Source: Sphingosinicella microcystinivorans
Lineage (GTDB): Bacteria > Pseudomonadota > Alphaproteobacteria > Sphingomonadales > Sphingomonadaceae
Direction: 5' to 3'
DNA length: 64,000 bases
Assembly (NCBI RefSeq): GCF_027941835.1
Contig: NZ_CP116005.1
Location: 4,045,501 to 4,109,500, forward strand
Shown here: positions 27,309 through 36,672 of the stretch, piece by piece
Layout of the letters: every line of letters starts with the position of its first letter
How positions within the stretch are numbered: the stretch's first letter is position 1
Notes under the pieces: model-generated
The model's database searches: none
What the model was told of the DNA's origin: nothing
Seen by the model: the letters and a program-made list of their open reading frames with translations, nothing else
Made by a program: the position numbers and the translations under genes

Positions 27309-28532
27309 ATGACCGAATTCAAGTCCGATCTCCTACGCCTGCTCGATGCGCGCGGCTACATCCATCAGCAGACCGACGCGGCGGCGCTCGACGCGCTGGC
27401 CGAAAAGCAGGTCGTGCCGGGTTATATCGGCTTCGATCCCACGGCGCCGTCGCTGCATGTCGGCAGCCTCGTGCAGATCATGCTGCTCAGGCGCCTCCAG
27501 CAGACCGGCCACAAACCGATCGTGCTGATGGGCGGCGGCACCGGCAAGATCGGCGACCCGAGCTTCAAGGACGAGGCGCGGCGGCTGATGACGACCGAGA
27601 CGATCGCGAGCAACGTCGCCTCGATCAAGCGCATCTTCGAACGATTCCTCGTGTTCGGCGACGGGCCGACCGATGCCGTGATGCTCGACAACGCCGAGTG
27701 GCTGGACCGGCTGGAATACATCCCGTTCCTGCGCGACATCGGCCAGCACTTCTCGGTGAACCGGATGCTGAGCTTCGATTCGGTGAAGCTGCGCCTCGAC
27801 CGCGAGCAGTCGCTGTCGTTCCTCGAATTCAACTACATGATCCTGCAGGCCTACGACTTCCTCGAACTGTCGCGGCGCGCGGGCTGCCGCTTGCAGATGG
27901 GCGGCTCCGACCAGTGGGGTAACATCGTGAACGGCGTCGAGCTGTGCCGCCGCGTGGACGGAACCGAGGTGTTCGGCGTGACGACGCCGCTGATCACCAC
28001 GGCCGACGGCGGCAAGATGGGCAAGACGATGGCGGGCGCGGTGTGGCTGAACGAGGATCTGCTCCCCGCCTACGACTACTGGCAATTCTGGCGGAACACG
28101 CACGACGCCGACGTCGGCCGGTTCCTGAGGCTGTTCACCGACCTGCCGCTGGACGAGATCGCCCGGCTGGAGGCGCTGGAAGGCGCAGAGATCAACGCCG
28201 CCAAGGAAGCACTGGCGAACGCGGCAACGGCGATGTGCCGGGGCGAGGATGCAGCCCAGGGCGCGGCGGAAACCGCACGCGCGACGTTTGCCGAAGGCGG
28301 TGCGGGCGAGGACCTGCCGCACATCGCCGCAAACGGCCCCATTCCGCTCGTCGATGCCCTCGTCGACCTCGGACTTTCAGCCTCGAAGGGCGAAGCACGC
28401 CGCCTGATCGCGCAGGGCGGTGCCCGCGTGAACGGCGAGGCCGTGACGGACGCGGCCGCGACGATCTCGGGCTCCGGCGCCGTGCGCGTGTCGGCGGGCA
28501 AGAAACGGCACGGCGTGGTGAATTTCGGATAA
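27309..28532 (+). CDS. tyrS: Tyrosyl-tRNA synthetase
   Basis: A 407-residue class I synthetase. The HIGH-type motif is in [13 protein letters not shown], the tyrosine-binding region includes [11 protein letters not shown], the KMSKS-type loop is [10 protein letters not shown] (about residue 235) and the C-terminal S4 RNA-binding domain begins near [17 protein letters not shown]. The ATG at 27309 gives the usual [12 protein letters not shown] start; an ATG five codons upstream is in frame but adds an atypical extension. Confidence 0.95.
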   Translation: MTEFKSDLLRLLDARGYIHQQTDAAALDALAEKQVVPGYIGFDPTAPSLHVGSLVQIMLLRRLQQTGHKPIVLMGGGTGKIGDPSFKDEARRLMTTETIASNVASIKRIFERFLVFGDGPTDAVMLDNAEWLDRLEYIPFLRDIGQHFSVNRMLSFDSVKLRLDREQSLSFLEFNYMILQAYDFLELSRRAGCRLQMGGSDQWGNIVNGVELCRRVDGTEVFGVTTPLITTADGGKMGKTMAGAVWLNEDLLPAYDYWQFWRNTHDADVGRFLRLFTDLPLDEIARLEALEGAEINAAKEALANAATAMCRGEDAAQGAAETARATFAEGGAGEDLPHIAANGPIPLVDALVDLGLSASKGEARRLIAQGGARVNGEAVTDAAATISGSGAVRVSAGKKRHGVVNFG

Positions 28533-28554
28533 GGCGCGCCCCTTGGTGTCCTGA

Positions 28555-29061
28555 CTACCGCATCCGCTGTGCCCTCGGGCGCCAGTTGTGGACGTCTGCG
28601 GCGATCTCCGCGCGCGTATCGGCGCTGAGGTGCTTGCCGAGCGCCGCGACGCGGCTCCGGCCCGAGGTCTCGGCGCTGCGGTCGCCGCCGATCGTCGCGG
28701 CGAGCGCCCAGAAATAGGCGGCGTGCGTGTCGCGGCCGACGCCGCTTCCGCGCGCGAAGGCATCCGAGAGCGCGATCTGCGCCGGGCCGTAGCCGCGGCT
28801 CGCGGCGCGGCGGAACCATCCTGCCGCTACGGCCGGGTTCGCCCGAACGCCTCGCCCCTCCGCATATATGACGCCGAGCATGGTCTCGGCGACGGCGGAG
28901 CCGTGCTCGGCAAGGCGCTGAAAGCCGCGCTGCGCCGTGCGGTAGTCGCCTGTGCGATAGGCGGACATGGCATTTTCGAGCCGCGCCGAAGCCCAGTCGG
29001 CCCCCGCGAACGACGGCGCGGCGAGCGCGAGCAGCAACGCGGTTACAATCGGAATCTTCAT
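28555..29061 (-). CDS. Secreted Sel1-repeat protein
   Basis: A 168-residue protein with a signal peptide (MKIPIVTALLLALAAPSFAGA) and two to three Sel1-like helical repeats: AVAETMLGVIYAEGRGVRANPAVAA (repeat with LG-x-x-Y-x-x-G-x-G), and GYGPAQIALSDAFARGSGVGRD, then AAYFWALAA. Sel1 proteins are alpha-solenoid protein-interaction scaffolds, often in the periplasm. The frame is open far upstream through recG on the same strand, but only this ATG gives a signal peptide. It follows recG by 23 nt. Confidence 0.8.
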   Translation of the reverse strand: MKIPIVTALLLALAAPSFAGADWASARLENAMSAYRTGDYRTAQRGFQRLAEHGSAVAETMLGVIYAEGRGVRANPAVAAGWFRRAASRGYGPAQIALSDAFARGSGVGRDTHAAYFWALAATIGGDRSAETSGRSRVAALGKHLSADTRAEIAADVHNWRPRAQRMR

Positions 29062-29084
29062 TCTTCCGGCGCTGTCGCAAACGG

Positions 29085-31148
29085 CTAGCCGGAACGCAAG
29101 AGGCCGACTGCGGCATCGCGTCCGAAGAGGTAGAGAAGAATACGCGCCGGCTCCCCGCGTGGGCCGGAAAGACCACCCTCGTGCTCGACGAGCAGACGGG
29201 CATCGTCGCGGGCGGCCTCGACGAGCGCGCCGACCTGCTCGGGCGTGGCGATGCGGAACTCCGGGTCGCCGGACTGGCGAACACCGAGAAGCTCGCCGCC
29301 GCCGCGCAGCTTGAGGTCCTCCTCGGCGATCTCGAAACCGTCGTTCGAGCGGCGGATGAGCGCGAGGCGCTGGCGTGCGGTTTCCGAGATGTTCGGGGCA
29401 CGGACGAGCAGGCACACCGAGCGCGCCGCGCCACGACCCACGCGCCCTCGAAGCTGGTGGAGCTGGGCGAGACCGAAGCGTTCGGCCTGCTCGATCACCA
29501 TCAGGCTCGCCTCCGGCACGTCGACGCCGACCTCGACGACCGTCGTGGCGACGAGAAGCTGGATGCGGCCGGACTGGAAATCCGCCATCACGGCGTCCTT
29601 GTCCGGGCCCTTCATGCGGCCGTGCACGAGACCCACGATGGACCCGAAGCGCGCCTTCAGCATGGCGTGGCGGGCATCGGCGGCGGCAAGATCGCCCGCG
29701 CCCTCGCTTTCCTCCACCAAGGGACAGACCCAGTAGGCGCGGCCGCCACCGCCGAGCAGGCGGCCGACGCCTTCGACCACCTCTTCGAGCCGGTCCTGAC
29801 TGATGACGCGCGTCTCGACGGGCGTGCGGCCGGGGGGCATCTCGTCGAGCTTCGAAATGTCCATCTCGCCGTAATGGGTGAGCGTCAGCGTGCGTGGGAT
29901 GGGCGTCGCCGTCATCACCAGCATGTGCGCGGTCTTCTCCGCCTTGTCGGCGAGCATCAGCCGCTGGGCGACGCCGAAGCGGTGCTGCTCGTCGACGACG
30001 ACGAGGCCGAGGTTGCGGTAGTCCACAGCTTCCTGAAAGATGGCGTGCGTGCCGACAAGGATGTGGATGTCTCCAGCGGCGAGATCGGCGAGGATGGCCT
30101 TGCGCTGCGCACCCTTCTCGCGGCCGGTGAGGATTTCGGCGCGGATGCCGATGCCGTCCAGCAGGGCCGCGATGTTCGCCATGTGCTGGCGGGCGAGGAT
30201 TTCCGTGGGCGCGAGCATCGCCGCTTGCGCCCCGGCTTCGACCGCGCCGAGCATCGCGGCGAGCGCGACCAGCGTCTTGCCCGAACCGACATCGCCCTGA
30301 AGCAGCCGCAGCATCGGCGCGGATTGGGCGAGATCGCCGGTGATCTCGGCAACGGCGCGCTGCTGGGCGCCGGTGGGACGATAAGGGAGCGCGCGGAGCA
30401 TGGCGTCCATGAGACGGCCATCGCCCCTCAGCGGCAGTGCGCCGCGGCGGCGTGAGGCCTGCCGCATCAGCAGCAGCGCAAGCTGGTTGGCGAGAAGCTC
30501 GTCGTAGGCGAGCCGGTCGCGAACGGCACGGTCGTTCGCATGGGCGGCGGCGAGCGCCTCGTGCCAGCGCGGCCAGCCGCGCTGCCTGAGGAGCGAGGCG
30601 CCTGCCCACTCGGGAAGCTCCGGGACACGCTCAAGCGCGTGTTCGACAAGGGTGCGGAGACGGCGGTTGGTGAGGCCCTCGGTGAGGCCGTAGACGGCTT
30701 CGCGTTCGGGGATCTCTCCCGCCTTCTCCGGCACCACGACGTGATCGGGATGGACGATCTGGAGGTTCTGCCCATAGCGGTCGAGACGGCCGCTGACGAC
30801 GCGGCGCTCGCCGACGGGCAGAAGCTGGCGCGCATAGCCGCCGCGGTCGGTGAAGAACACGATGTCGAGCAGGTTTCCGTCCGCGTCGCGCACGCGGACG
30901 CGCAGCGGCGACTTCGGGCCGCGCGTCTCATGGCCCATCACATCGACCGCAAGCGTGACGACCTTGCCTTCGAGGCCGCCGTGCACGGCATCGACGCGCA
31001 GCCGCTCGACCTCGCCGGTGGGGAGATGGAACAGCAGGTCGATGACGCGCGCGATCTCAAGCCGCTCGAGCTGGCGCTCGAGCGCCGGGCCGACGCCCTT
31101 CAGCGCCGCGATTTCCGCGAACAGGGGGTTGAGGATATCGGGTCGCAT
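29085..31148 (-). CDS. recG: ATP-dependent DNA helicase RecG
   Basis: A 687-residue superfamily 2 helicase that remodels stalled replication forks and Holliday junctions. An N-terminal wedge/OB domain (DLLFHLPTGEVER, TLAVDVMGHE) precedes motif I GDVGSGKTLVA (about residue 285), the RecG-specific DEQHRFGVAQR box, MTATPIPRTL, and the C-terminal VVEVGVDVPEASLMVIEQAERFGLAQLHQLRGRVGRG. The ATG at 31148 gives MRPDILNPLFAEIAALKGVG; the open frame extends 20 codons further without support. Divergent from the sdhE-mfd pair. Confidence 0.95.
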   Translation of the reverse strand: MRPDILNPLFAEIAALKGVGPALERQLERLEIARVIDLLFHLPTGEVERLRVDAVHGGLEGKVVTLAVDVMGHETRGPKSPLRVRVRDADGNLLDIVFFTDRGGYARQLLPVGERRVVSGRLDRYGQNLQIVHPDHVVVPEKAGEIPEREAVYGLTEGLTNRRLRTLVEHALERVPELPEWAGASLLRQRGWPRWHEALAAAHANDRAVRDRLAYDELLANQLALLLMRQASRRRGALPLRGDGRLMDAMLRALPYRPTGAQQRAVAEITGDLAQSAPMLRLLQGDVGSGKTLVALAAMLGAVEAGAQAAMLAPTEILARQHMANIAALLDGIGIRAEILTGREKGAQRKAILADLAAGDIHILVGTHAIFQEAVDYRNLGLVVVDEQHRFGVAQRLMLADKAEKTAHMLVMTATPIPRTLTLTHYGEMDISKLDEMPPGRTPVETRVISQDRLEEVVEGVGRLLGGGGRAYWVCPLVEESEGAGDLAAADARHAMLKARFGSIVGLVHGRMKGPDKDAVMADFQSGRIQLLVATTVVEVGVDVPEASLMVIEQAERFGLAQLHQLRGRVGRGAARSVCLLVRAPNISETARQRLALIRRSNDGFEIAEEDLKLRGGGELLGVRQSGDPEFRIATPEQVGALVEAARDDARLLVEHEGGLSGPRGEPARILLYLFGRDAAVGLLRSG

Positions 31149-31229
31149 GTTATCTCGCGAACTGACTAACCCCATGCAGCGGGAGGCGCAAATGCGCTTT
31201 CCGTCCAATGGCTATTGGCGAAAGCACCT

Positions 31230-31502
31230 ATGACCGACCCCCTCGACGCGCGCCGGCGGCGGCTCCGCTTCCGCGCCTGGCACCGCGGCACCAAGGAAGC
31301 CGACATCATGATCGGCAGCTTCACGGATCGCCATCTCGCAGGCTGGGGCGAGGCCGAGATCGCGTGGATGGAAGCGTTCCTCGAAGAGGACGACGTGGAG
31401 ATCATGGCGTGGGCGATCGGCTCCGCCGAGGCGCCGCAGCGCTGGCACGGTCCGCTGCTCGACGCCTTGAGGCGGCTCGATTTCATGGTGGCGCCCGAGT
31501 GA
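31230..31502 (+). CDS. sdhE: FAD assembly factor SdhE
   Basis: A 90-residue protein of the SdhE/Sdh5 (DUF339) family, which helps attach FAD covalently to the succinate dehydrogenase flavoprotein. The conserved RGxxE-type motif is present in FRAWHRGTKEADIMIGSF, and the helical bundle ends EDDVEIMAWAIG. Its place between recG and mfd is the common alphaproteobacterial arrangement. It overlaps the mfd GTG start (GTGA). Confidence 0.88.
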   Translation: MTDPLDARRRRLRFRAWHRGTKEADIMIGSFTDRHLAGWGEAEIAWMEAFLEEDDVEIMAWAIGSAEAPQRWHGPLLDALRRLDFMVAPE

Positions 31503-34500
31503 AGAATTACGTCGAGACTATTGCCAAGGCTGACGCGCCGCTGACGCTGGCGAGCGCGCCCGCCGGGTTCCAGCCGTGGCTGCTCGCGGACCTCGCGCGC
31601 GCTGCGTCCGCCAAAGGCGCGCGCGCGGTGTTCGTCGCGCCCGACGACCTTGCCGCGCATCAGCTTCTCGACGCCGCGCACTTCTTTGCGCCCGAAGTGG
31701 AGACGCTGTACGTCCCGGCGTGGGACTCGCTGCCCTACGACCGCGCATCGCCTTCGCTGCGCGTGGCGGCGGACCGGGTGGCGGGGCTTGCCGGGTTGCT
31801 CAGGCCCGTGAAGACGCCGCAGCTCGTGGTGACGACGGTCAACGCGCTCATCCAGCGCACGCTGACACCCGAACGGCTGGCGCGGCTCAGCGCGCGCATC
31901 GCGCCGGGCGAGCGGATCGACCGCGACGCGCTCGCCGAGATGCTGGTGGCAAACGGCTACGTGCGCACCGACACGGTGATGGACGCGGGCGAGTTCGCGG
32001 TGCGCGGCGGCATCCTCGACCTGTTCCCGGCGGGCACCGAGCAGGCGCTGCGGCTCGACTTCTTCGGCGACGAGATCGAGACGCTGCGCCTCTTCGACCC
32101 GGCGAGCCAGATGACGAGCGGCACCAGCGCGGGCTTCGACCTGCTGCCGGTCTCGGAGGCGCTGCTGGGCAAGGAGAGCATCCAGCGGTTCCGGCGCGGC
32201 TACGTGGACCGCTTCGGTGCCACCGCGACCGGCGACCCGCTCTATCAGGCGGTGAGCGACGGGCGGCGGCTGGCGGGCATGGAGAACTGGCTGCCGCTGT
32301 TCGAGGACGGGCTCGGCACCGTGTTCGACTATCTGGGCGATAGCGACATCATCGTGCGCGACGAGGGCACCAGCCTCGCCGCCGAGCAGCGCTTCGCGGC
32401 GATCGACGACTATCACGGCAACCGCGTCTCGGCGATGACGCGCGAGCCGGGCAGCTACCGGCCGCTGCCGTCCGATGCGCTCTACCTGACCAAGGCCGAG
32501 TGGGAGGGCGCGCAGGAGGCGCGGCGCGTGCATCTCGCGACACACTTCGCGCGGCCCGACGAGGACGGCGTGCTCGATCTCGGCGTGACGGCAGCACGGG
32601 ATTTCGCGCCGGAACGCGCGGCGCAGGCGAACGTCTACGAGGCGGTGGGCACGCATGTCGCAGCGCTGCACCGGGACGGCAGGCGCGTCGTGCTGGCGAG
32701 CTACACCGAGGGCTCGCGCGACCGGCTGCACGCGCTGCTCGCCGACCACGGCTTCGGGCCGCTGCATATCGTGGAGAACTGGCAGGAGGCGCTGGGCGCG
32801 GCCAAATCCGGCGGCGCGGCGATGGCGGTGTTGCCGATCGACCACGGCTTCACCACGGGCGACGTCGCGCTCGTTTCCGAGCAGGACATGTTCGGCGACC
32901 GGATGGTGCGGCGCGTTAAGCGGGCGCGCAAGGCCGACGCCTTCATGGACCAGCTTTCCATGATGACGCCGGGCGACCTCGTGGTGCACGCGGACCACGG
33001 CATCGGGCGCTACGAAGGGCTGACGACGATCCAGGTGGGCAAGAGCCCGCACGACTGCGTGCACCTGTCGTATGCCGGCGGGGACAAGCTCTACGTGCCG
33101 GTGGAGAACATGGACGTCCTCTCCCGCTACGGCTCGGACTCGGAGGGCGTCGCGCTCGACAAGCTGGGCGGCGCGAGCTGGCAGGCGCGCAAGGCGCGGA
33201 TGAAGGAGCGGATCCGCGAGATCGCGAACGAACTTCTCAAAGTAGCCGCGGAGAGAGCGACTCGGCCGGGCAAGGTGTTCGAGGCGGAGGCGTCAACTTT
33301 CGGGGCGTTCGTGGACCGCTTCCCCTACGCCGAGACCGACGACCAGCTCCACGCGGCGGACGACGTGGTCGCGGACCTCGCCGCCGGAAAGCCGATGGAC
33401 CGGCTGATCGTCGGCGACGTCGGCTTCGGCAAGACCGAGGTGGCGCTGCGCGCGGCGTTCGTGGGCGCGATGGCCGGACAGCAGGTCGCGGTGATCTGCC
33501 CGACGACGCTGCTCGCGCGCCAGCACGCGCAGAACTTCCGCGAGCGCTTCGAGGGGCTGCCGGTGAAGATCGGGCACCTTTCCCGCCTCGTGCCCGCCGC
33601 CGAAGCGGCGAAGACGCGCGCGGGGCTGGCCGACGGCAGCGTCGACATCGTGGTCGGTACGCACGCGCTTTTATCGAAAAACATCAATTTCAAGCGGCTC
33701 GGTCTTGTCGTCGTGGATGAAGAGCAGCGCTTCGGCGTCGTCCACAAGGAACGGCTGAAGCAGCTGAAGACCGACGTGCATGTGCTGACGCTGACCGCGA
33801 CGCCGATCCCGCGCACGCTTCAGATGGCGATGTCGGGGCTTCGCGACATGTCGATCATCGCGACGCCGCCGGTCGACCGGCTCGCGGTGCGCACCTACGT
33901 GATGCCGTGGGACGAGGTGGTGGTGCGCGAGGCGCTGCTGCGCGAGCATTATCGCGGCGGCCAGAGCTTCTTCGTGACGCCGCGCATCGCCGACATTCCC
34001 GAGATCGAGGAATTCCTGCGGACGCACGTGCCGGAAGTGAAATTCATCGTCGCGCACGGGCAGATGGGCGCGACCGAGGTCGAGGAGCGCATGTCCGCCT
34101 TCTACGACAAGCGCTACGATGTGCTCGTCTCCACGACGATCATCGAATCGGGTCTCGACATCCCGAGCGCCAACACACTCGTCGTGCACCGCGCCGACAT
34201 GTTCGGGCTGGCGCAGCTTTACCAGATCCGGGGCCGCGTCGGCCGCGCGAAGACTCGCGCCTATGCGTACCTGACGACGCCCGCGAACCACAACGTCACC
34301 GAAACGGCGATGAAGCGGCTGCAGGTGCTGTCGAACCTCGACACGCTGGGCGCGGGCTTCCAGCTTGCCGCGCAGGACCTCGACATCCGGGGCGCAGGCA
34401 ATCTTCTGGGCGACGAGCAATCGGGACACATCCGCGAGATCGGCTTCGAGCTTTATCAGGACATGCTGGAAGAGGCGATGCTGGCGGCGCGCGCCGAGGC

Positions 34501-34975
34501 GGCGGGCCTCGACAGGCCGCGCGAGGCGTTCAGCCCGCAGATCACCGTGGACGCGCCGATCCTCATCCCCGAGAGCTACGTCAGCGATCTCAATCTCCGC
34601 ATGGCGCTCTATCGCCGCCTCAACGACATCGACGAGGTGGCGGGCGTCGAGCCGTTCGCCGCGGAGATGATCGACCGTTTCGGCAAGCTGCCGGACGAGG
34701 TGAGCAATCTCCTGAAAGTCATTGAAATCAAGCTGCACTGTAAGGCCGCGAACATCGAGAAACTGGAGGCCGGACCCAAGGGCGCGCTGATCGCGTTCCA
34801 CGCGGGCAGCTTCCCGAAACCCGGCAAGCTCATCGAGTTCGTGCAGAAGAACGCGCAGGTCGCGAAGCTGCGGCCCGACCACAAGCTGTTCATCGGCCGC
34901 GACTGGCCGAGCCCGGCGGCGCGGCTGCAAGGCGCGCTGGGCGTGGCACGGGCGATGGGGAAGCTGGCCGGGTAG
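31499..34975 (+). CDS. mfd: Transcription-repair coupling factor
   Basis: A 1,158-residue protein that displaces stalled RNA polymerase and recruits UvrA. UvrB-homology blocks lie at the N-terminus (VPAWDSLPYDRASPS, GEFAVRGGILDLFPAG), followed by the RNA-polymerase-interacting part (DLVVHADHGIGRYEGL), helicase motif I GDVGFGKTEVALRAAF (about 638), DEEQRFGVVHKERLK, TATPIPRTLQMAMSGLRDMS, the TRG motif region and the C-terminal D7 domain (LNLRMALYRRL). The GTG at 31499, overlapping the sdhE stop, begins the normal N-terminus (KNYVETIAKADAPLTL); the frame is open upstream but that part is antisense noise. Confidence 0.96.
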   Translation: MKNYVETIAKADAPLTLASAPAGFQPWLLADLARAASAKGARAVFVAPDDLAAHQLLDAAHFFAPEVETLYVPAWDSLPYDRASPSLRVAADRVAGLAGLLRPVKTPQLVVTTVNALIQRTLTPERLARLSARIAPGERIDRDALAEMLVANGYVRTDTVMDAGEFAVRGGILDLFPAGTEQALRLDFFGDEIETLRLFDPASQMTSGTSAGFDLLPVSEALLGKESIQRFRRGYVDRFGATATGDPLYQAVSDGRRLAGMENWLPLFEDGLGTVFDYLGDSDIIVRDEGTSLAAEQRFAAIDDYHGNRVSAMTREPGSYRPLPSDALYLTKAEWEGAQEARRVHLATHFARPDEDGVLDLGVTAARDFAPERAAQANVYEAVGTHVAALHRDGRRVVLASYTEGSRDRLHALLADHGFGPLHIVENWQEALGAAKSGGAAMAVLPIDHGFTTGDVALVSEQDMFGDRMVRRVKRARKADAFMDQLSMMTPGDLVVHADHGIGRYEGLTTIQVGKSPHDCVHLSYAGGDKLYVPVENMDVLSRYGSDSEGVALDKLGGASWQARKARMKERIREIANELLKVAAERATRPGKVFEAEASTFGAFVDRFPYAETDDQLHAADDVVADLAAGKPMDRLIVGDVGFGKTEVALRAAFVGAMAGQQVAVICPTTLLARQHAQNFRERFEGLPVKIGHLSRLVPAAEAAKTRAGLADGSVDIVVGTHALLSKNINFKRLGLVVVDEEQRFGVVHKERLKQLKTDVHVLTLTATPIPRTLQMAMSGLRDMSIIATPPVDRLAVRTYVMPWDEVVVREALLREHYRGGQSFFVTPRIADIPEIEEFLRTHVPEVKFIVAHGQMGATEVEERMSAFYDKRYDVLVSTTIIESGLDIPSANTLVVHRADMFGLAQLYQIRGRVGRAKTRAYAYLTTPANHNVTETAMKRLQVLSNLDTLGAGFQLAAQDLDIRGAGNLLGDEQSGHIREIGFELYQDMLEEAMLAARAEAAGLDRPREAFSPQITVDAPILIPESYVSDLNLRMALYRRLNDIDEVAGVEPFAAEMIDRFGKLPDEVSNLLKVIEIKLHCKAANIEKLEAGPKGALIAFHAGSFPKPGKLIEFVQKNAQVAKLRPDHKLFIGRDWPSPAARLQGALGVARAMGKLAG

Positions 34976-35009
34976 GTTTGTTTAAGATTCGGGCCGTAGC
35001 CTAGGCTAC

Positions 35010-35480
35010 ATGGCCGGGATTCCGCATACCCCGCTCAGCACGCGCGCCTTCTGGTCGGTTACGGCCCTGATGTCGATTTGCGTGTTCGGCACCGTGTTCC
35101 TTTGGGACGACGTACCGCTTGCCGCCTCCACGCCCGATCGCGCGGACACGTTCGCTTGCACCGCGCCCTACATTCACGACGGCGACAACATCAATTGCCG
35201 GGGCATGAGACGCGGGCGACTCTACGGCATCGACGCACCGGAAATGCCCGGCGCCTGCCGCCCCGGACGCCGTTGCACGCCCGGCGATCCCTATGCGAGC
35301 CGCGAGCATCTGCGTTCGCTTATCGCGGGCAATGACGTCCGTTGTCAGCAGATCGAAACCGACCATTATGGCCGCGCCATTCTGCAGTGCTGGTCAGGCA
35401 ACACCAATCTCTCCTGCGCGCAGGTGAAGTCCGGTCACGCAGTGAAACGCTACGGCTGGCTGCGCTGCGGAAACGGTTGA
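35010..35480 (+). CDS. Membrane-anchored staphylococcal-nuclease-like protein
   Basis: A 156-residue protein with one N-terminal hydrophobic segment (about 13-32) and a compact thermonuclease-like domain: YIHDGDNINC, GRLYGIDAPEMPG and TDHYGRAILQC. The catalytic Arg and Glu of the nuclease family (R-L-Y-G-I-D-A-P-E) and the later Arg in DHYGR are all kept, so it may be an active extracytoplasmic nuclease. Six cysteines in the domain suggest disulfides. A perfect 14-bp palindrome abuts the ATG, and no ribosome-binding site is evident. Confidence 0.75.
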   Translation: MAGIPHTPLSTRAFWSVTALMSICVFGTVFLWDDVPLAASTPDRADTFACTAPYIHDGDNINCRGMRRGRLYGIDAPEMPGACRPGRRCTPGDPYASREHLRSLIAGNDVRCQQIETDHYGRAILQCWSGNTNLSCAQVKSGHAVKRYGWLRCGNG

Positions 35481-35601
35481 GAATCCACCGAAGACCCCTC
35501 TCAGAGCTAACGGAACTGCGGACTTGATGGGCCACCGCGCACATGCGATCAGCGCCCGTGAAGCCGCAGCCCTAACGCGGTGTTCCAGAGGGAGAGAGAC
35601 A

Positions 35602-35982
35602 GTGTTCAGCCATATCATGGTCGGCGCGGACGACGTGGCCGCGGCCAAGACATTCTATGACGCGACGCTCGGCGCGCTCGGCGTTCCGCCGGGCAACGCC
35701 GACGACAAGGGCCGCGTCTTCTACATGACGCCGACCGGCATCTTCGTGATCACCAAGCCGATCAACGGCGAGAGCGCCTGCCATGCGAACGGCGGCACCA
35801 TCGGCTTCGCCGCGAAATCGCCTGCCGAAGCCGATGCGTGGCACGCCGCCGGCGTCGCGAACGGCGGCACGACCTGCGAAGACCCGCCCGGCATCCGCGA
35901 AGGCAGCCTCGGCAAGCTCTACCTCGCCTATCTGCGCGACCCCACCGGCAACAAGCTCTGCGTGCTGCACCGGATGGGCTGA
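35602..35982 (+). CDS. Glyoxalase/bleomycin-resistance (VOC) family protein
   Basis: A 126-residue vicinal-oxygen-chelate protein: FSHIMVGADDVAAAKTFYDATLGALGV is the first beta-alpha-beta-beta-beta unit, and YLAYLRDPTGNKLCVLHRMG the last strand with the metal-site glutamate position replaced (NKLC). The GTG at 35602 is preferred because GAGGGAGAGAGAC lies just upstream; the frame runs 26 codons further back. The substrate is unknown. Confidence 0.82.
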   Translation: MFSHIMVGADDVAAAKTFYDATLGALGVPPGNADDKGRVFYMTPTGIFVITKPINGESACHANGGTIGFAAKSPAEADAWHAAGVANGGTTCEDPPGIREGSLGKLYLAYLRDPTGNKLCVLHRMG

Positions 35983-36022
35983 CGGCAGCGGGCGCGCACG
36001 CCCTCCGCGAGCGCGCCCGCCG

Positions 36023-36646
36023 CTACCCGGCGGCGGCCAGTTCGGCCGCCTGCCTCAGCGCCTCGATCGGCTGCGCGCCGACCACGGCGACCTTGTTCGC
36101 GAAAATGTGGGTGGGCACGCCGCTGACGCCGATGGCGCGGGCGCGGCCCGCTTCGGCCTCGATCACGTCGCGGTCGGCGTCCCCCGCCAGCAGGTCCTCC
36201 AGAATGGCGCGGTCCATGCCCGCCGCGGCGCCGATGCCGGCAAGGACGGCTGCGTCCCCGATGTCGCGGCCTTCGCTGAAATAGGCGCGGAACAGCCCTT
36301 CAGCGACGGCATCCGCCCGCCCCTGCCCGCCCGCCCAGCGAACGAGGCGGTGCGCGTCGCGGGTGTCCGGCACGCGCTTCACGCGGCTGTAGTCGATCTC
36401 GAGGCCGACGCCCTTCGCGGCGGCCGTGACCCCTGCCCCGAGTTCGCGGGCACGCGCGTCGCTGCCGAACTTCTGGCGCACGAATTCGGCGCGGTCGACG
36501 CCGCCTTCCGGCATGTCCGGGTGCAACAGGTAAGGGTGCCAGCGCCGCTCGATGTCGGCCTCGCCGGCGAACGTGTCGAGGTGGCGCTTGCCGATCCAGC
36601 ACCACGGGCAGACGAAATCCGATACGACGTCGATGGTGATCGCCAT
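36023..36646 (-). CDS. DsbA-family oxidoreductase (FrnE-like)
   Basis: A 207-residue thioredoxin-fold protein with an inserted helical domain. The active-site pair is in DFVCPWCWIGKRHL, and the cis-proline loop is in GVSGVPTHIFANKVAVVGAQP, typical of the cytoplasmic FrnE/2-hydroxychromene-carboxylate-isomerase-like branch rather than periplasmic DsbA (no signal peptide). The start ATG at 36646 has GGGAGAGG upstream. It follows the GGDEF protein on the same strand by 26 nt. Confidence 0.88.
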   Translation of the reverse strand: MAITIDVVSDFVCPWCWIGKRHLDTFAGEADIERRWHPYLLHPDMPEGGVDRAEFVRQKFGSDARARELGAGVTAAAKGVGLEIDYSRVKRVPDTRDAHRLVRWAGGQGRADAVAEGLFRAYFSEGRDIGDAAVLAGIGAAAGMDRAILEDLLAGDADRDVIEAEAGRARAIGVSGVPTHIFANKVAVVGAQPIEALRQAAELAAAG

Positions 36647-36672
36647 GCAGCCTCTCCCGCGCGGGAGCCGGT

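Noticed and set aside
25006-27312. A 768-codon plus-strand frame over ilvE and anmK
   Set aside because: It spans two genuine minus-strand genes and a gap between them, and has no recognisable motif.
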